Below, piece by piece: positions 5,755-13,638 of a stretch of 45,833 bases of DNA. The stretch spans positions 1 through 45,833 of IMG/VR virus record IMGVR_UViG_3300031963_000271; one strand, 5' to 3'. The translations under genes and the position numbers were made by a program. Source of the DNA: a virus. A model generated the notes under the pieces. It worked only from the letters and a program-made list of their open reading frames with translations, searched no databases and was not told the origin of the DNA. Position 1 is the first letter of the stretch. Each line of letters starts with the position of its first letter.

Positions 5755-6093
5755 ATGGAGTCAGTCATGTACGCTCGTCCTCGTTCCCCCATCCTTGCTG
5801 GGTTCGTATCTATCAGCCCAGCCACGCATGAGTTCCTACCTAGAGCCACCCGCAAGGCCCTGCGCGTAGTGAAGCCTGCCGCAATCCCCCAGACCTACAC
5901 CAACTGGGATGCAGACACCCCAGACATCTGCGACTCCGACGATGCCCACATCCTGCGGGCCAATACGGTCGATCCTGACTTCGACCTCGACGGGTCCGCA
6001 GAGTTCAACGATTCAGACGGGTCTGAAGACCTGCACGGCCTGACCATCGTCAATGCCTGGGAGTACGACTTCCAGGGCTACAGCGTCCTTTGA
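5755..6093 (+). CDS. Hypothetical acidic early protein, 112 aa
   Basis: Unrecognised. First gene after the consensus promoter at 5657-5685. An ORF start further upstream (5644) is rejected because it would encode the promoter; ATG 5755 has GAGG at 5743-5746. ATG 5767 is an alternative. The first 45 residues are basic and Pro-rich; the second half is very acidic (DADTPDICDSDDAH, DPDFDLDGSAEFNDSDGSED), and the end is WEYDFQGYSVL. The product is small and acidic, and the gene is the first of the early operon. Inhibitors of host proteins or DNA mimics often look like this, but no function can be claimed. Confidence 0.7.
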   Translation: MESVMYARPRSPILAGFVSISPATHEFLPRATRKALRVVKPAAIPQTYTNWDADTPDICDSDDAHILRANTVDPDFDLDGSAEFNDSDGSEDLHGLTIVNAWEYDFQGYSVL

Positions 6094-6110
6094 TCTGAGG
6101 AGCAACTGCC

Positions 6111-6425
6111 ATGTCTCGCATCAAATCCCTCGTCTTCGACGACCAGATGAACTTCCGTGTCTTCCCTGAGGTAGTCATTCAGCGCAGTGTGAGTCACTCC
6201 ACACTGCTACGCCTCCAACGGGACCCTGCCCGTTTCCTGCAATGGTGCCGCCTGCGCACCATCCTCAAGCCTCACTGCCGCACTTCCCACACTTGGGAAG
6301 ACCCGGTGGATGCAACTCCGTTGGAAATGCATCGGTTCAAGATCGATGAGTGGATCTGCTCGTTCATCGTCGAGCGTGGCGAGATCAGCGAGTGGTCATT
6401 CAGCCACATCACCTGCGACAACTGA
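6111..6425 (+). CDS. Hypothetical protein, 104 aa
   Basis: Unrecognised. Good ribosome site GAGGAG before ATG 6111. The product has a basic, Arg-rich middle (STLLRLQRDPARFLQWCRLRTILKPHC) and an acidic C-terminus with FIVERGEISEWSFSHITCDN. Three Cys and several His are present without a clear zinc pattern. It sits 17 bases after the acidic protein and 10 bases before a small zinc-ribbon gene, in the early operon. Confidence 0.7.
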   Translation: MSRIKSLVFDDQMNFRVFPEVVIQRSVSHSTLLRLQRDPARFLQWCRLRTILKPHCRTSHTWEDPVDATPLEMHRFKIDEWICSFIVERGEISEWSFSHITCDN

Positions 6426-6435
6426 GGAGATGCCC

Positions 6436-6648
6436 GTGAAACCCATGAAGCCCCTGTGTGTCGCCTGTGGTGACACCTACTCTGCCGCCCGTCGTCTGGC
6501 TGGCTACCAACTCTGCCTGCCATGTGGCGAGGACCGGGCGCGAAGCGTCCGTCACACCATCGTGCCGATGCACAAGTCCAACTACCTGCTCATCACGGAC
6601 AGGGACGACCTGCTTGGCATCAACAACAAGGGAGGGCTGTACAGATAA
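6436..6648 (+). CDS. Small zinc-ribbon protein, 70 aa
   Basis: Two CxxC knuckles (CVAC near residue 7, CLPC near 26) form a treble-clef or zinc-ribbon fold at the N-terminus. The C-terminal part carries HTIVPMHKSNYLLITDRDDL and GINNKGG, a pattern I have seen in short uncharacterised phage proteins. GAGGAG at 6424-6429 directly touches ATG 6430, too close for initiation, so the GTG at 6436 (6-base gap) is preferred; ATG 6445 is also possible. Likely a nucleic-acid or protein adaptor; partner unknown. Confidence 0.65.
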   Translation: MKPMKPLCVACGDTYSAARRLAGYQLCLPCGEDRARSVRHTIVPMHKSNYLLITDRDDLLGINNKGGLYR

Positions 6649-6691
6649 CAACCCACCACACACTGAACCACTAACCACTACCGGAGTTCTT

Positions 6692-6850
6692 ATGTTCATC
6701 GCAGTTCTTTTCCATGCCCACGAGCCGATGCGCTTGTACGGTCCATTCGACACTGAAGATCAGGCGTTCGCCTGGGTGGATGAGCAGACTTTCGAAGCTG
6801 CAACCATCCATGAACTTCGTGCTCCCACCCCCGTGAATAACATCAACTGA
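6692..6850 (+). CDS. Hypothetical protein, 52 aa
   Basis: Short ORF starting MFIAVLFHAHEPMRLYGPFDTEDQAFAWVDEQ. GGAG precedes the ATG. The pattern of two strands, 'GPFDTEDQAFAWVDE' and another strand resembles small one-domain phage proteins of about 50 residues related in style to the 59-aa gene at 9162. It is followed after 13 bases by the 318-aa gene. No function known. Confidence 0.6.
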   Translation: MFIAVLFHAHEPMRLYGPFDTEDQAFAWVDEQTFEAATIHELRAPTPVNNIN

Positions 6851-6863
6851 CAAAGGAAACATC

Positions 6864-7820
6864 ATGTCAATCGATACAACTCTCTCCGCCCCTTCGCACC
6901 TCACCTCTTTGCACTCATCCTGCTACGTGGTATCCGTCGAGGTGTCCACGTGGGTGGGCACAAAGCAAGACAAGACGGTCTCCAACGAGGTGACAACCCA
7001 GAAGAAGGCATCTGCCGATGCTGGCAAGTTCACCAAAATGCTGATGGCAGGTAACGCCACGCACAAAGCCCTGGTGAATCATCGTCAAACGGTCTACAAC
7101 TGGCTGCAGAGATGCACGTATGACTGGGCGGGTAAGTCTCGCCTGTTACCAATGATGCAACTGCCGAAGTTCCAGAAGGAGTACGAGCAGCACTTGGCGC
7201 AGTTCAACCTGCTCAAGGAGAAGTTCGCTGCCGAGTACAACGGCATCGTGGCGAACATGGCCTTCGAACAAGGCGACCTGTTTAACAGGGCAGACTACCC
7301 TGACCTGCAAACTATCCTGGCTAAGTTCAACATGAGGTTGCTGGTCACTGACGTGCCGCGTGGTGACTTCCGCAACGCGGTCAGCGAGGAGTTGGCGTCC
7401 GACCTGCATACACACTACCAGAAACAGACGGAGACAATCGTCAAGGCAGCAATGGACAAAGCTGCAACGCGGTTGGTCTCTCTGGCTGAGCGTGTGGCTC
7501 ACGCCTGCTCTGAGCCCGAGGAAACCGTGGCCGAGGACGGCACGGTCAAGAAGGGACGCAGGCCCAAGATCGTCGAGGCTACGTTCGATCAGGCGCGGGA
7601 AATGTGCGCCATCCTGCGGGACTTCAACCTGACAGGCAACGAGGAGATCGAGGAAGCCCGCGCAAAGCTGGAGTCTGCGCTGCGTGGCGTGACAACGGAC
7701 GACCTGCGCGAGTACGCAACAAAGCGCAAGGCAGTCAAGGACGAGATGGACGACCTGCTCACACAGTTCGGAGCATTCAAGCGCATCGGGCGCGACGAGG
7801 AGGACGACGGGGACGAGTGA
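6864..7820 (+). CDS. DUF3150-like protein, first gene of the MoxR/VWA cassette
   Basis: 318 residues, helical and charged, with little hydrophobic core outside the middle. The N-terminus has SSCYVVSVEVSTWVGTKQDKTVSNEVTTQKKASADAGKFTKMLM, then a long coiled-coil-like region (KFQKEYEQHLAQFNLLKEKFAAEYN), a domain ending in DLHTHYQKQTETIVKAAMDKAATRLVSLAERV, and an acidic C-terminal tail. I assign DUF3150 from this pattern and from its place next to a MoxR-type ATPase and a metallopeptidase/VWA gene, an arrangement known in other phages and some bacteria. The biochemical role is unknown; it may be the client or structural partner of the ATPase. Ribosome site AAAGGAA. A CCCCCTGAGAA promoter begins directly at its stop codon. 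Confidence 0.65.
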   Translation: MSIDTTLSAPSHLTSLHSSCYVVSVEVSTWVGTKQDKTVSNEVTTQKKASADAGKFTKMLMAGNATHKALVNHRQTVYNWLQRCTYDWAGKSRLLPMMQLPKFQKEYEQHLAQFNLLKEKFAAEYNGIVANMAFEQGDLFNRADYPDLQTILAKFNMRLLVTDVPRGDFRNAVSEELASDLHTHYQKQTETIVKAAMDKAATRLVSLAERVAHACSEPEETVAEDGTVKKGRRPKIVEATFDQAREMCAILRDFNLTGNEEIEEARAKLESALRGVTTDDLREYATKRKAVKDEMDDLLTQFGAFKRIGRDEEDDGDE

Positions 7821-7821
7821 T

Positions 7822-7862
7822 CCCCCTGAGAACTTGACAAAGTTAACGCGACATTTTTCTCT
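7822..7862 (+). promoter_or_regulatory. Third CCCCCTGAGAA box with consensus -35
   Basis: CCCCCTGAGAA at 7822-7832, one base, then TTGACA at 7834-7839. The -10 expected 17 bases on (TTCTCT, 7857-7862) is poor. It lies in the 77-base gap before the MoxR gene and lets that gene be expressed apart from 6864-7820. Confidence 0.5.
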
Positions 7863-7897
7863 CAATCAGTTCTTCATTCAGTAAGGAAGTCTTAATC

Positions 7898-8971
7898 ATG
7901 GCAAACATCAGTTTCACCACCACCGTCACCCTGGACCAAGCAGCCAACCTCATCGAGGTGACGGGAGACGAGGTGACGAACATCCTTGTGGCCGAGCCGG
8001 GTATCGGCAAGACCAGCATCCTCAAGATGCTCGAAGAGCGCATGGGTGATGGGTATGACTACATCTACGTGGACTGCCCCGTCAAGGACATGATGGACAT
8101 CGGTGCCAACATCCCGAACCACGAGACCCGCACCCTGGACTACTACGCAGCCAGCCTCTTCAAGCTGTCAGGACCGGGCGCAAACCGACCCAAGGTCATC
8201 CTGCTCGACGAGTTCTTGAAGGCTCCGAAGCTGATGCAGATCATCTTCACGCGGCTCATCCTTGAGCGCATGGTGGGTGATGTGCCGCTGCCCAAGGGGT
8301 CATATGTCTTCGCTACATCCAACAACGTGACGGACGGGGTGGGCGATGCACTCCTCGGTCACGTGGGCAATCGCGTGGCTGTCATCCACGTGCGAAAGCA
8401 CAAGGCAGACAAGTGGAATGCATGGGCCAGCAAGGTGGGTATCTCACGGGTCATCCGCACATGGGTTGCTCTGAATCCTCGGTGCATGGCGTCCTACCTC
8501 GACGGCAATCAAGAAGATAACCCGTATATCTTCAAGCCGGGTAAGCCCGGACAGTTCGTGTCTCCCCGGTCTCTGGCAAAGGCGAACGTGCCGATCTCCC
8601 GTAAGGATCGCTTGAGCGAAGACGAGTTGCAAGCGCAGCTCGCTGGCATCCTTGGCGAGGCTGCTGCCCGGTCGATGTCAGCGTTCGTGTCGATGAGCGA
8701 CAAGGTACGTGATGTCAAGGACGTGCTCGCTGATCCGAAGGGCATCGAAGTGCCAGAGGATATCGCTGCCCAAGTGATGATGATGTTCCAGGCTGTCGAT
8801 GTACTCGAAACGCAGGATGAACTGTCCGCGTTCATGGAGTTCGTCAACCGCATCAAGTCAGCCGAGGTGCAGGCTATCTTCTTCACGATGATGGCAAACC
8901 AACGCATGAAGCTGGCAAAGAACAACTCAGCCATCCGTGAGTGGATGCGTGTGAACTACGTGCTGGTGTAA
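7898..8971 (+). CDS. MoxR-type AAA+ ATPase
   Basis: AAA+ ATPase of 357 residues. Walker A VAEPGIGKTS at 31-40, Walker B KVILLDEF at 99-106 and sensor 1 YVFATSN at 136-142 are visible, followed by ALLGHVGNRV (151-160), matching the MoxR pattern in which a remodelled loop contacts the substrate. MoxR ATPases work with VWA-domain proteins to insert cofactors, activate enzymes or remodel complexes; the VWA partner is encoded at 9334. Only two genes of about 60 residues separate them. A helicase-loader role cannot be excluded, but the VWA partner argues against it. Good ribosome site TAAGGAAG. Confidence 0.88.
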   Translation: MANISFTTTVTLDQAANLIEVTGDEVTNILVAEPGIGKTSILKMLEERMGDGYDYIYVDCPVKDMMDIGANIPNHETRTLDYYAASLFKLSGPGANRPKVILLDEFLKAPKLMQIIFTRLILERMVGDVPLPKGSYVFATSNNVTDGVGDALLGHVGNRVAVIHVRKHKADKWNAWASKVGISRVIRTWVALNPRCMASYLDGNQEDNPYIFKPGKPGQFVSPRSLAKANVPISRKDRLSEDELQAQLAGILGEAAARSMSAFVSMSDKVRDVKDVLADPKGIEVPEDIAAQVMMMFQAVDVLETQDELSAFMEFVNRIKSAEVQAIFFTMMANQRMKLAKNNSAIREWMRVNYVLV

Positions 8972-8982
8972 GGAGAAAGCAA

Positions 8983-9165
8983 ATGAAGATCAAAGTCAAA
9001 GCCGTGAAGCAGTACGGAAGCTGGGTGTACTACCCAGTGTGTGGCAAGGCTGGGCTGTTTGCCCAGATCGCTGGCACCAAGACGCTCACCTCGCATGTCT
9101 TATCTCTCATCAGAGAGATGGGGGTAGAGGTGGAAGTGCAACAGGAAAACCCGGAGGGTGTATGA
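8983..9165 (+). CDS. Hypothetical protein, 60 aa
   Basis: Starts MKIKVKAVKQYGSWVYYPVCGKAGLFAQIAGTKTLT after AAGGAGA. The form (basic beta strands, then a helix LTSHVLSLIREMGVEVEV) resembles short phage proteins with a conserved YYPVC core that are common near replication genes. It ends in an ATGA overlap with the next gene. Function unknown. Confidence 0.65.
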   Translation: MKIKVKAVKQYGSWVYYPVCGKAGLFAQIAGTKTLTSHVLSLIREMGVEVEVQQENPEGV

Positions 9166-9341
9166 AAACCTATTACGTCCAACTGGTGAAGACCATCTAC
9201 GTCCTCATCAACGCTGAATCAGAAGAACAAGCTGCTGAGAAAGCAAAACAAGACAGCGAGGGGTTCGCCTACGACGGGCACTGGGCCCACGCAAAACCTA
9301 TGGTGTATGACGTATCAGAACAAGGAGTCTACGATGCTTGA
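9162..9341 (+). CDS. Hypothetical protein, 59 aa
   Basis: Starts in the ATGA overlap at 9162 and ends 8 bases into the next gene, so it is translationally coupled on both sides. MKTYYVQLVKTIYVLINAESEEQAAEKAKQ is the strand-helix pattern typical of small DpnD/PcfM-like phage and plasmid proteins (a beta strand, then an 'AESEEEAAEKA' helix). The function of that fold is unknown. Confidence 0.65.
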   Translation: MKTYYVQLVKTIYVLINAESEEQAAEKAKQDSEGFAYDGHWAHAKPMVYDVSEQGVYDA

Positions 9342-10566
9342 CCTCGAAATCAGAATCAAGAAGGCCCACGTGGCGCTCATGCGCCATCCCGAGACTGCGC
9401 TGTACTCGGGCGTGATGATGGCAGGTAGTAGTTCAGTCTCGGATGAGCCCATAACTGCGGCGACTAATGGACTGGACAAGTTCTACGGCAGAGCATTCAT
9501 GTCCAAACTCTCCGATCAGGAGATCAACGGCATCGTGCTGCACGAGAACCTGCACGTGGCGCTGCGCCATCTGGTCCACAACCGTGACCTCTTCAATGAA
9601 GATAGGCGCACGGCAAACATAGCAGCAGACTATGTGGTCAACGGGATCATCAACGGGCTGAAGGACACGAGACTGTGCAAGCTTCCGCAAGGGGCGCTGT
9701 ACGAGCCTCAGTACGACGGCATGTCGATGCGGGAAATCTATCGCCTCCTGAGGAAGAATAAGAAATCTCAACCGCAGCAGCCGGGACAGCCATGCCAGAA
9801 TGGACAGAATGGCGATCCATCTAATCAGCCCGGTCAGTCTCAATCCGGTAAGGATGATCCATCGGAATACGGTGGATTCGATGAGCACGACCTGAGCAGT
9901 GGCCCAGCCGACGCTGAGGAACTAAAGAAGGTGAGCGAGGCAGTGGACCGGGCGCTGCGTGAGGGTGCCCTGATTGCTGGTCGGTTCGGGGTTGATATCC
10001 CCCGCGCTATCGGTGAGTCGCTGGAACCGCAGGTTGACTGGCGGGCAGAGTTGATGGACTTTGTGGTCAATGCAACATCAGGCAAGGATGAGTACTCCTG
10101 GCGTCGCTACAACCGTCGAGTCATCGACACCATGCTCCTGCCTACCACCGTGAATGAAACGATAGGAGAGATTGTTGTTGCCATCGACACATCAGGTTCT
10201 ATCGGCGGCAGCGAACTCGGACTATTTGTCTCAGAACTGGTATCTATCTGTGAGATGGTAACTCCCGAGCGTGTCCGGGTTTTGTGGTGGGGCACGATGG
10301 TGGTCGGGGAGCAACTCTTCGAAGGCGACTATCAGAATCTCAAGACTCTACTCAAGCCCCGTGGAGGTGGTGGCACTCGCGTCGGGTCGGTGAGCGATCA
10401 CATCATCAAAAATAACATCTCAGCAGATGCTGTGATTGTATTTACAGACGGCTACGTCGAGGCACAAATCGATTGGAGGATATCGATTCCCTCCTTGTGG
10501 CTTGTGACTCAGTACGATAGGATGAGCGTCCCCGTGGGCGGTAAGCTTGTCAAGTTCAACAAGTAA
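9334..10566 (+). CDS. HExxH metallopeptidase-like plus VWA domain protein
   Basis: 410 residues with two parts. The N-terminal domain has HENLH at residues 70-74, an HExxH zinc site, followed by the helix RRTANIAADYVVNGIINGL, as in the DUF2201-type putative metallopeptidase domain. After a Gln/Gly/Asn/Pro linker (about 144-175), the C-terminal domain is VWA-like: VVAIDTSGSIGGSE (281-293) contains the DxSxS metal-binding site and DAVIVFTDGYVE a later acidic strand. In MoxR systems the VWA protein is the partner of the ATPase, here at 7898. Start ATG 9334 follows AAGGAG at 9322. Whether the peptidase site is active is unknown. Confidence 0.85.
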   Translation: MLDLEIRIKKAHVALMRHPETALYSGVMMAGSSSVSDEPITAATNGLDKFYGRAFMSKLSDQEINGIVLHENLHVALRHLVHNRDLFNEDRRTANIAADYVVNGIINGLKDTRLCKLPQGALYEPQYDGMSMREIYRLLRKNKKSQPQQPGQPCQNGQNGDPSNQPGQSQSGKDDPSEYGGFDEHDLSSGPADAEELKKVSEAVDRALREGALIAGRFGVDIPRAIGESLEPQVDWRAELMDFVVNATSGKDEYSWRRYNRRVIDTMLLPTTVNETIGEIVVAIDTSGSIGGSELGLFVSELVSICEMVTPERVRVLWWGTMVVGEQLFEGDYQNLKTLLKPRGGGGTRVGSVSDHIIKNNISADAVIVFTDGYVEAQIDWRISIPSLWLVTQYDRMSVPVGGKLVKFNK

Positions 10567-10593
10567 GTTTTCAATCAGTCAAAGGAAGTCATC

Positions 10594-11538
10594 ATGCGAG
10601 TATCTGACCTTCGTCCTTACATCTATAACCCAACAGACGCACTCGTCGAGAAGTTTGAGTTGCGGATGAGTTCGTACCCTAACGCTCTGACGGTACTTGC
10701 CGCAGAGTTCTGTACTGCTACAGGGTTCCTCATCGATCCTACCCCTCGCAGGGGTAGGTTGGCAGTAGATTTGGTGTTGCCCAGCGGCATCGAGGCTGGC
10801 TATCTCACCGTTCAGTTAGATGGGGGTGACCACATCTACGGGTACACGCACCACGTTGTCAACAAGACACGCGGCGACAAGTACTCCAGCGACAAGAGCA
10901 CTCGGTCTTCTAAGAAGATTCACAGCCTGCTTGCTGCATTGCGTAAGTGCAACGAGATATACAGCCAATCCAGGGCAGAGAGTTTTCTCTTCCAAGACTT
11001 CCAGACCTCGTACAAGTACGCGATACCTGACACGAGGGAGATTACATTCAGGGTGCCTTCACAAGCAGCATTGGCGGCGGCGCAGTTCGCCCTCAAGCGG
11101 ACTGATTACCTCCCACATGAGGTGATAGTTACGCTAAACGCAGCGATGAGTGACTACGACGCTGAAGTCGCACAAGACAAGGACAAGAATGCAATCAAGG
11201 CTCGCTTCGACGCGGGCGTGTATGTCCTGGCGGTGTCTCCTCTATCTACCGTAGAGCATCCCATCTACTACTTCTGGGAGACAGAGAAAGAGCCCATCCA
11301 CAATGTAATGAAGGCCCCGAGAAACCTCAAGCGTTACGCCACGATAGAAGACATCGAGCCTATCCATCTCGATATGGTCTTTGCCAAGACAGAGTTTGAG
11401 AAAGTCACCAACTACAACGTGCGGGACCCGTATCACATCCCTCGCTCAGACAAGTACTACCCTGAACTTGACATGAGCACGTGCTACATCAGCAGTTTCA
11501 TGTACGTAGTCATCCCCAAGAAAAAGGAGGGGGCATGA
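10594..11538 (+). CDS. Hypothetical protein, 314 aa
   Basis: Unrecognised. AAAGGAAG precedes the ATG. Residues about 60-110 contain LAVDLVLPSGIEAGYLTVQLDGGDHIYGYTHH and a basic Ser-rich stretch (KYSSDKSTRSSKKIHSL). The second half is mostly beta-rich with a run of Tyr. No transmembrane segment or metal motif is clear. It follows the VWA gene after 27 bases and overlaps the next gene by ATGA, so it may belong to the MoxR cassette as an added subunit, but this rests only on position. Confidence 0.7.
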   Translation: MRVSDLRPYIYNPTDALVEKFELRMSSYPNALTVLAAEFCTATGFLIDPTPRRGRLAVDLVLPSGIEAGYLTVQLDGGDHIYGYTHHVVNKTRGDKYSSDKSTRSSKKIHSLLAALRKCNEIYSQSRAESFLFQDFQTSYKYAIPDTREITFRVPSQAALAAAQFALKRTDYLPHEVIVTLNAAMSDYDAEVAQDKDKNAIKARFDAGVYVLAVSPLSTVEHPIYYFWETEKEPIHNVMKAPRNLKRYATIEDIEPIHLDMVFAKTEFEKVTNYNVRDPYHIPRSDKYYPELDMSTCYISSFMYVVIPKKKEGA

Positions 11539-11942
11539 TCGGTGGGAGCAATCGCTTCTTCGCAGGTTACCCTCCCATGCCGTACAAGCATGGGCGGAAA
11601 GATGATCTCTACCGTTGTGTCCTGTGTCAGTCAGGAGATATGTACAAACTGTACACAACGCGAGAGCGGGTGTTGCACTACACCGATGAGACCCTGCCTG
11701 ATCCCATAAAGATTGCGTTGGGTTTCATCAAGGCTATCCCGGCGCGTAACACGAACCCTTGGGCGCAAGCGGGGGACCTGTACATGAACAACCACAGCCC
11801 CAAGCTAGACGGTATAGGTTGGCTAGGGAAAGTGGACCTCGTTCATTTCGAACCACCCAACGTATACCAACCCATCAAGGAGTATTACTACGTGATCATC
11901 CTGCCTCGTGACGTACTCAGTGAAATCTCTAATGGACTGTAG
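11535..11942 (+). CDS. Hypothetical protein, 135 aa
   Basis: Start ATG lies in the ATGA overlap with the previous gene, with AAAGGAGG just upstream. One CxxC (RCVLCQSGD, near residue 28) and a Tyr/Pro-rich body are visible. The C-terminus is a hydrophobic strand (EYYYVIILPRDVLSEISNGL). No family recognised; the coupling suggests it works with the 314-aa product. Confidence 0.65.
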   Translation: MIGGSNRFFAGYPPMPYKHGRKDDLYRCVLCQSGDMYKLYTTRERVLHYTDETLPDPIKIALGFIKAIPARNTNPWAQAGDLYMNNHSPKLDGIGWLGKVDLVHFEPPNVYQPIKEYYYVIILPRDVLSEISNGL

Positions 11943-11950
11943 GGGTACGC

Positions 11951-12247
11951 ATGTCTAAAACTCCGGAAGCAAAAGTCAAAGCGCAAGTTGACAAAGTTCT
12001 GAAGGATCTTGGCGCGTACTCATGCAAGCCCATGACGGGCGGGTATGGGGCGTCAGGGGTGCCTGACATCCTCGCGTGTGTACGCGGAAGGTTTGTGGGC
12101 ATCGAGTGCAAAGCAAAGGGTAACAAGACCACTGCCTTGCAGGATTACAACCTCGCGCAAATCAAACGCGCTGGGGGCATCGCCCTTGTGGTCGATGAGT
12201 TCAACGTACATCAACTCAGTTTATTGATTCAGGAGAACATGAAGTGA
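11951..12247 (+). CDS. VRR-NUC domain nuclease
   Basis: 98 residues, the full size of a stand-alone VRR-NUC domain, a PD-(D/E)XK-type fold. The active-site pattern is visible: GGYGASGVPDILAC (GxPD, about residues 30-40) and FVGIECKAKG (ExK, about 50-58), then a Gln/Asn helix ALQDYNLAQIKRAGG. Such phage proteins are structure-specific endonucleases acting on branched or flapped DNA during replication and recombination. It ends in a GTGA overlap with the next short gene. Confidence 0.92.
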   Translation: MSKTPEAKVKAQVDKVLKDLGAYSCKPMTGGYGASGVPDILACVRGRFVGIECKAKGNKTTALQDYNLAQIKRAGGIALVVDEFNVHQLSLLIQENMK

Positions 12248-12420
12248 AAAACAGGATTGAACTTCTACGTCATGCAGTCAAGCTGTGGAGCGTCCCGCAT
12301 GTGCCGAAAGAAATCAACCGGGCCAATGCGAGGAAGTGGGTGGCATCTGTGGAGCGCCTCGGGGACAAGTGGCTCCTCGCTAAGAAGGTGGAGCGCCTCG
12401 GGGGGCAGCATGGTTGCTAA
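12244..12420 (+). CDS. Hypothetical basic protein, 58 aa, GTG start
   Basis: Easy to miss because it begins with GTG. The start overlaps the stop of the nuclease gene (GTGA) and the reading frame shows a sensible helical product: KNRIELLRHAVKLWSVPHV, EINRANARKWVASVERLGDKWLLAKKVERLGG. Tandem 'VERLG' ends give it a repeated look. The end overlaps the start of the 315-aa gene by 11 bases. Function unknown. Confidence 0.65.
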   Translation: MKNRIELLRHAVKLWSVPHVPKEINRANARKWVASVERLGDKWLLAKKVERLGGQHGC

Positions 12421-13357
12421 TAAGCCCATCATCAATCTGTTCTGGGACCGTGGCGCGACCCGTGAGCACGGTATCCCTGTGGACTTGGCTGACTCTGCCC
12501 CACCAGACAAGACGCAGATCTTTGTGCTGTCTCCGGAAGTTGCGCTGGCTGCGGAGAAACTTGTGCGGTCGGAGTCTTTCAAGTTCCCTGACCTCAAGGA
12601 CCACCATATGCCGTATGAACATACGGCTATTGAATATGAGATAACTCCTGAGATCCGTGCGTTCCGTTCTTTGGCCCCGAGCGGATCACAGCAGATATCC
12701 CACGTCGGCGTACACATTTGGGAGATACCTAAGGAGTCTAGGTTTGTATGTACTCCGTACTGGCGGTTCGTCAGCGGCGCGATGCAGCACAGCCTTTTCT
12801 CTTACACATTGGGGGTGAACGAGTACGACATCCACAGGATATTGCTGAACACAAAGGGGACAGCAGACGGAGCAATCGAGACCGGCGTCATCATGTCGTT
12901 AGCGGGTTTACGTGGGTTTGAGGCAGCGAAGATCCCCGTTAACCGGATTTACGAACATCTCAATGCTGCTTTCGGTGGCGCACCGGACGGGTCTTCTGTG
13001 ATGACTCACATACACGAGTCAGCAGTGGAGATTCCTGTACTTGCATTCGCCTGCGCCATGCTGATCAACTGCAAGACCGGGGTCGAGAAGAAGCACGTAG
13101 CGGAGAGGAAGTTTAGGAACTCAGCCTACGGTGCAAGACTACGTAAGAAGATGTCATCGGCAGCGTTCACCGTAGTGCATCTGTCAGCTCTGGAGAAAGT
13201 CTCAGACGATGGGACGATCACTTCCAACGTCGGTATGGCCGCGCACTATGTCCGTGGACACTTCAAGCAACGAAAGAGTGGTGTGTATTGGTGGAGCCCG
13301 TTCGTGCGCGGCTCTGGTGAACCTAGAAAACGAGCCGCTTACGCGGTGAAGGAATGA
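12410..13357 (+). CDS. Hypothetical protein, 315 aa
   Basis: Start ATG 12410 is chosen; the longer frame to 12257 overlaps the 58-aa gene and has a Ser/Gly/Arg-rich nonsense-like N-terminus. The body is alpha/beta with MVANKPIINLFWDRGAT and a long middle helix region. The C-terminal AHYVRGHFKQRKSGVYWWSPFVRG is a motif I have seen in short phage and plasmid hypothetical proteins ending in 'RRGHFRRY..G..WV..H..G'. No function is known for it; a nucleic-acid-binding tail is possible given its basic character. Confidence 0.75.
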   Translation: MVANKPIINLFWDRGATREHGIPVDLADSAPPDKTQIFVLSPEVALAAEKLVRSESFKFPDLKDHHMPYEHTAIEYEITPEIRAFRSLAPSGSQQISHVGVHIWEIPKESRFVCTPYWRFVSGAMQHSLFSYTLGVNEYDIHRILLNTKGTADGAIETGVIMSLAGLRGFEAAKIPVNRIYEHLNAAFGGAPDGSSVMTHIHESAVEIPVLAFACAMLINCKTGVEKKHVAERKFRNSAYGARLRKKMSSAAFTVVHLSALEKVSDDGTITSNVGMAAHYVRGHFKQRKSGVYWWSPFVRGSGEPRKRAAYAVKE

Positions 13358-13638
13358 ATATGAAACGAACCCCGTGGTTCGGCGCTCTGGAATGCCCAGT
13401 GCGTGAGGGTGTCTACGAACGCAAGCTATACAACCATCACAACGGTGATGAACTGATTGTTTACTCCTACTGGGATGGCAAGCAGTGGTATATCGGCACG
13501 TATTCACCTGATGACGCCATGCGCGTTGCCGAGCTTGGCCCAACCATGACCCTGTACCGCGAATGGCGCGGGTTGCTAAAGGAGGATGAAGATGAAGGAC
13601 TTCCCACACTGCACGGGTCCCTGCCAACAGGGGGATAA
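13354..13638 (+). CDS. Hypothetical protein, 94 aa
   Basis: Starts in an ATGA overlap, with a second ATG two codons on. The product is rich in Trp and Tyr (WDGKQWYIGTYSPDDAM), consistent with a small beta-sheet domain, and ends acidic (LKEDEDEGLPTLHG). It overlaps the next gene by 47 bases. First of the long coupled chain of small genes up to 16797. Confidence 0.65.
   Translation: MNMKRTPWFGALECPVREGVYERKLYNHHNGDELIVYSYWDGKQWYIGTYSPDDAMRVAELGPTMTLYREWRGLLKEDEDEGLPTLHGSLPTGG

Noticed and set aside
7146-7865. Minus-strand frame of 239 codons opposite the DUF3150-like gene
   Set aside because: Leu/Val/Cys-rich shadow of the GC-biased plus-strand gene, without start signals.
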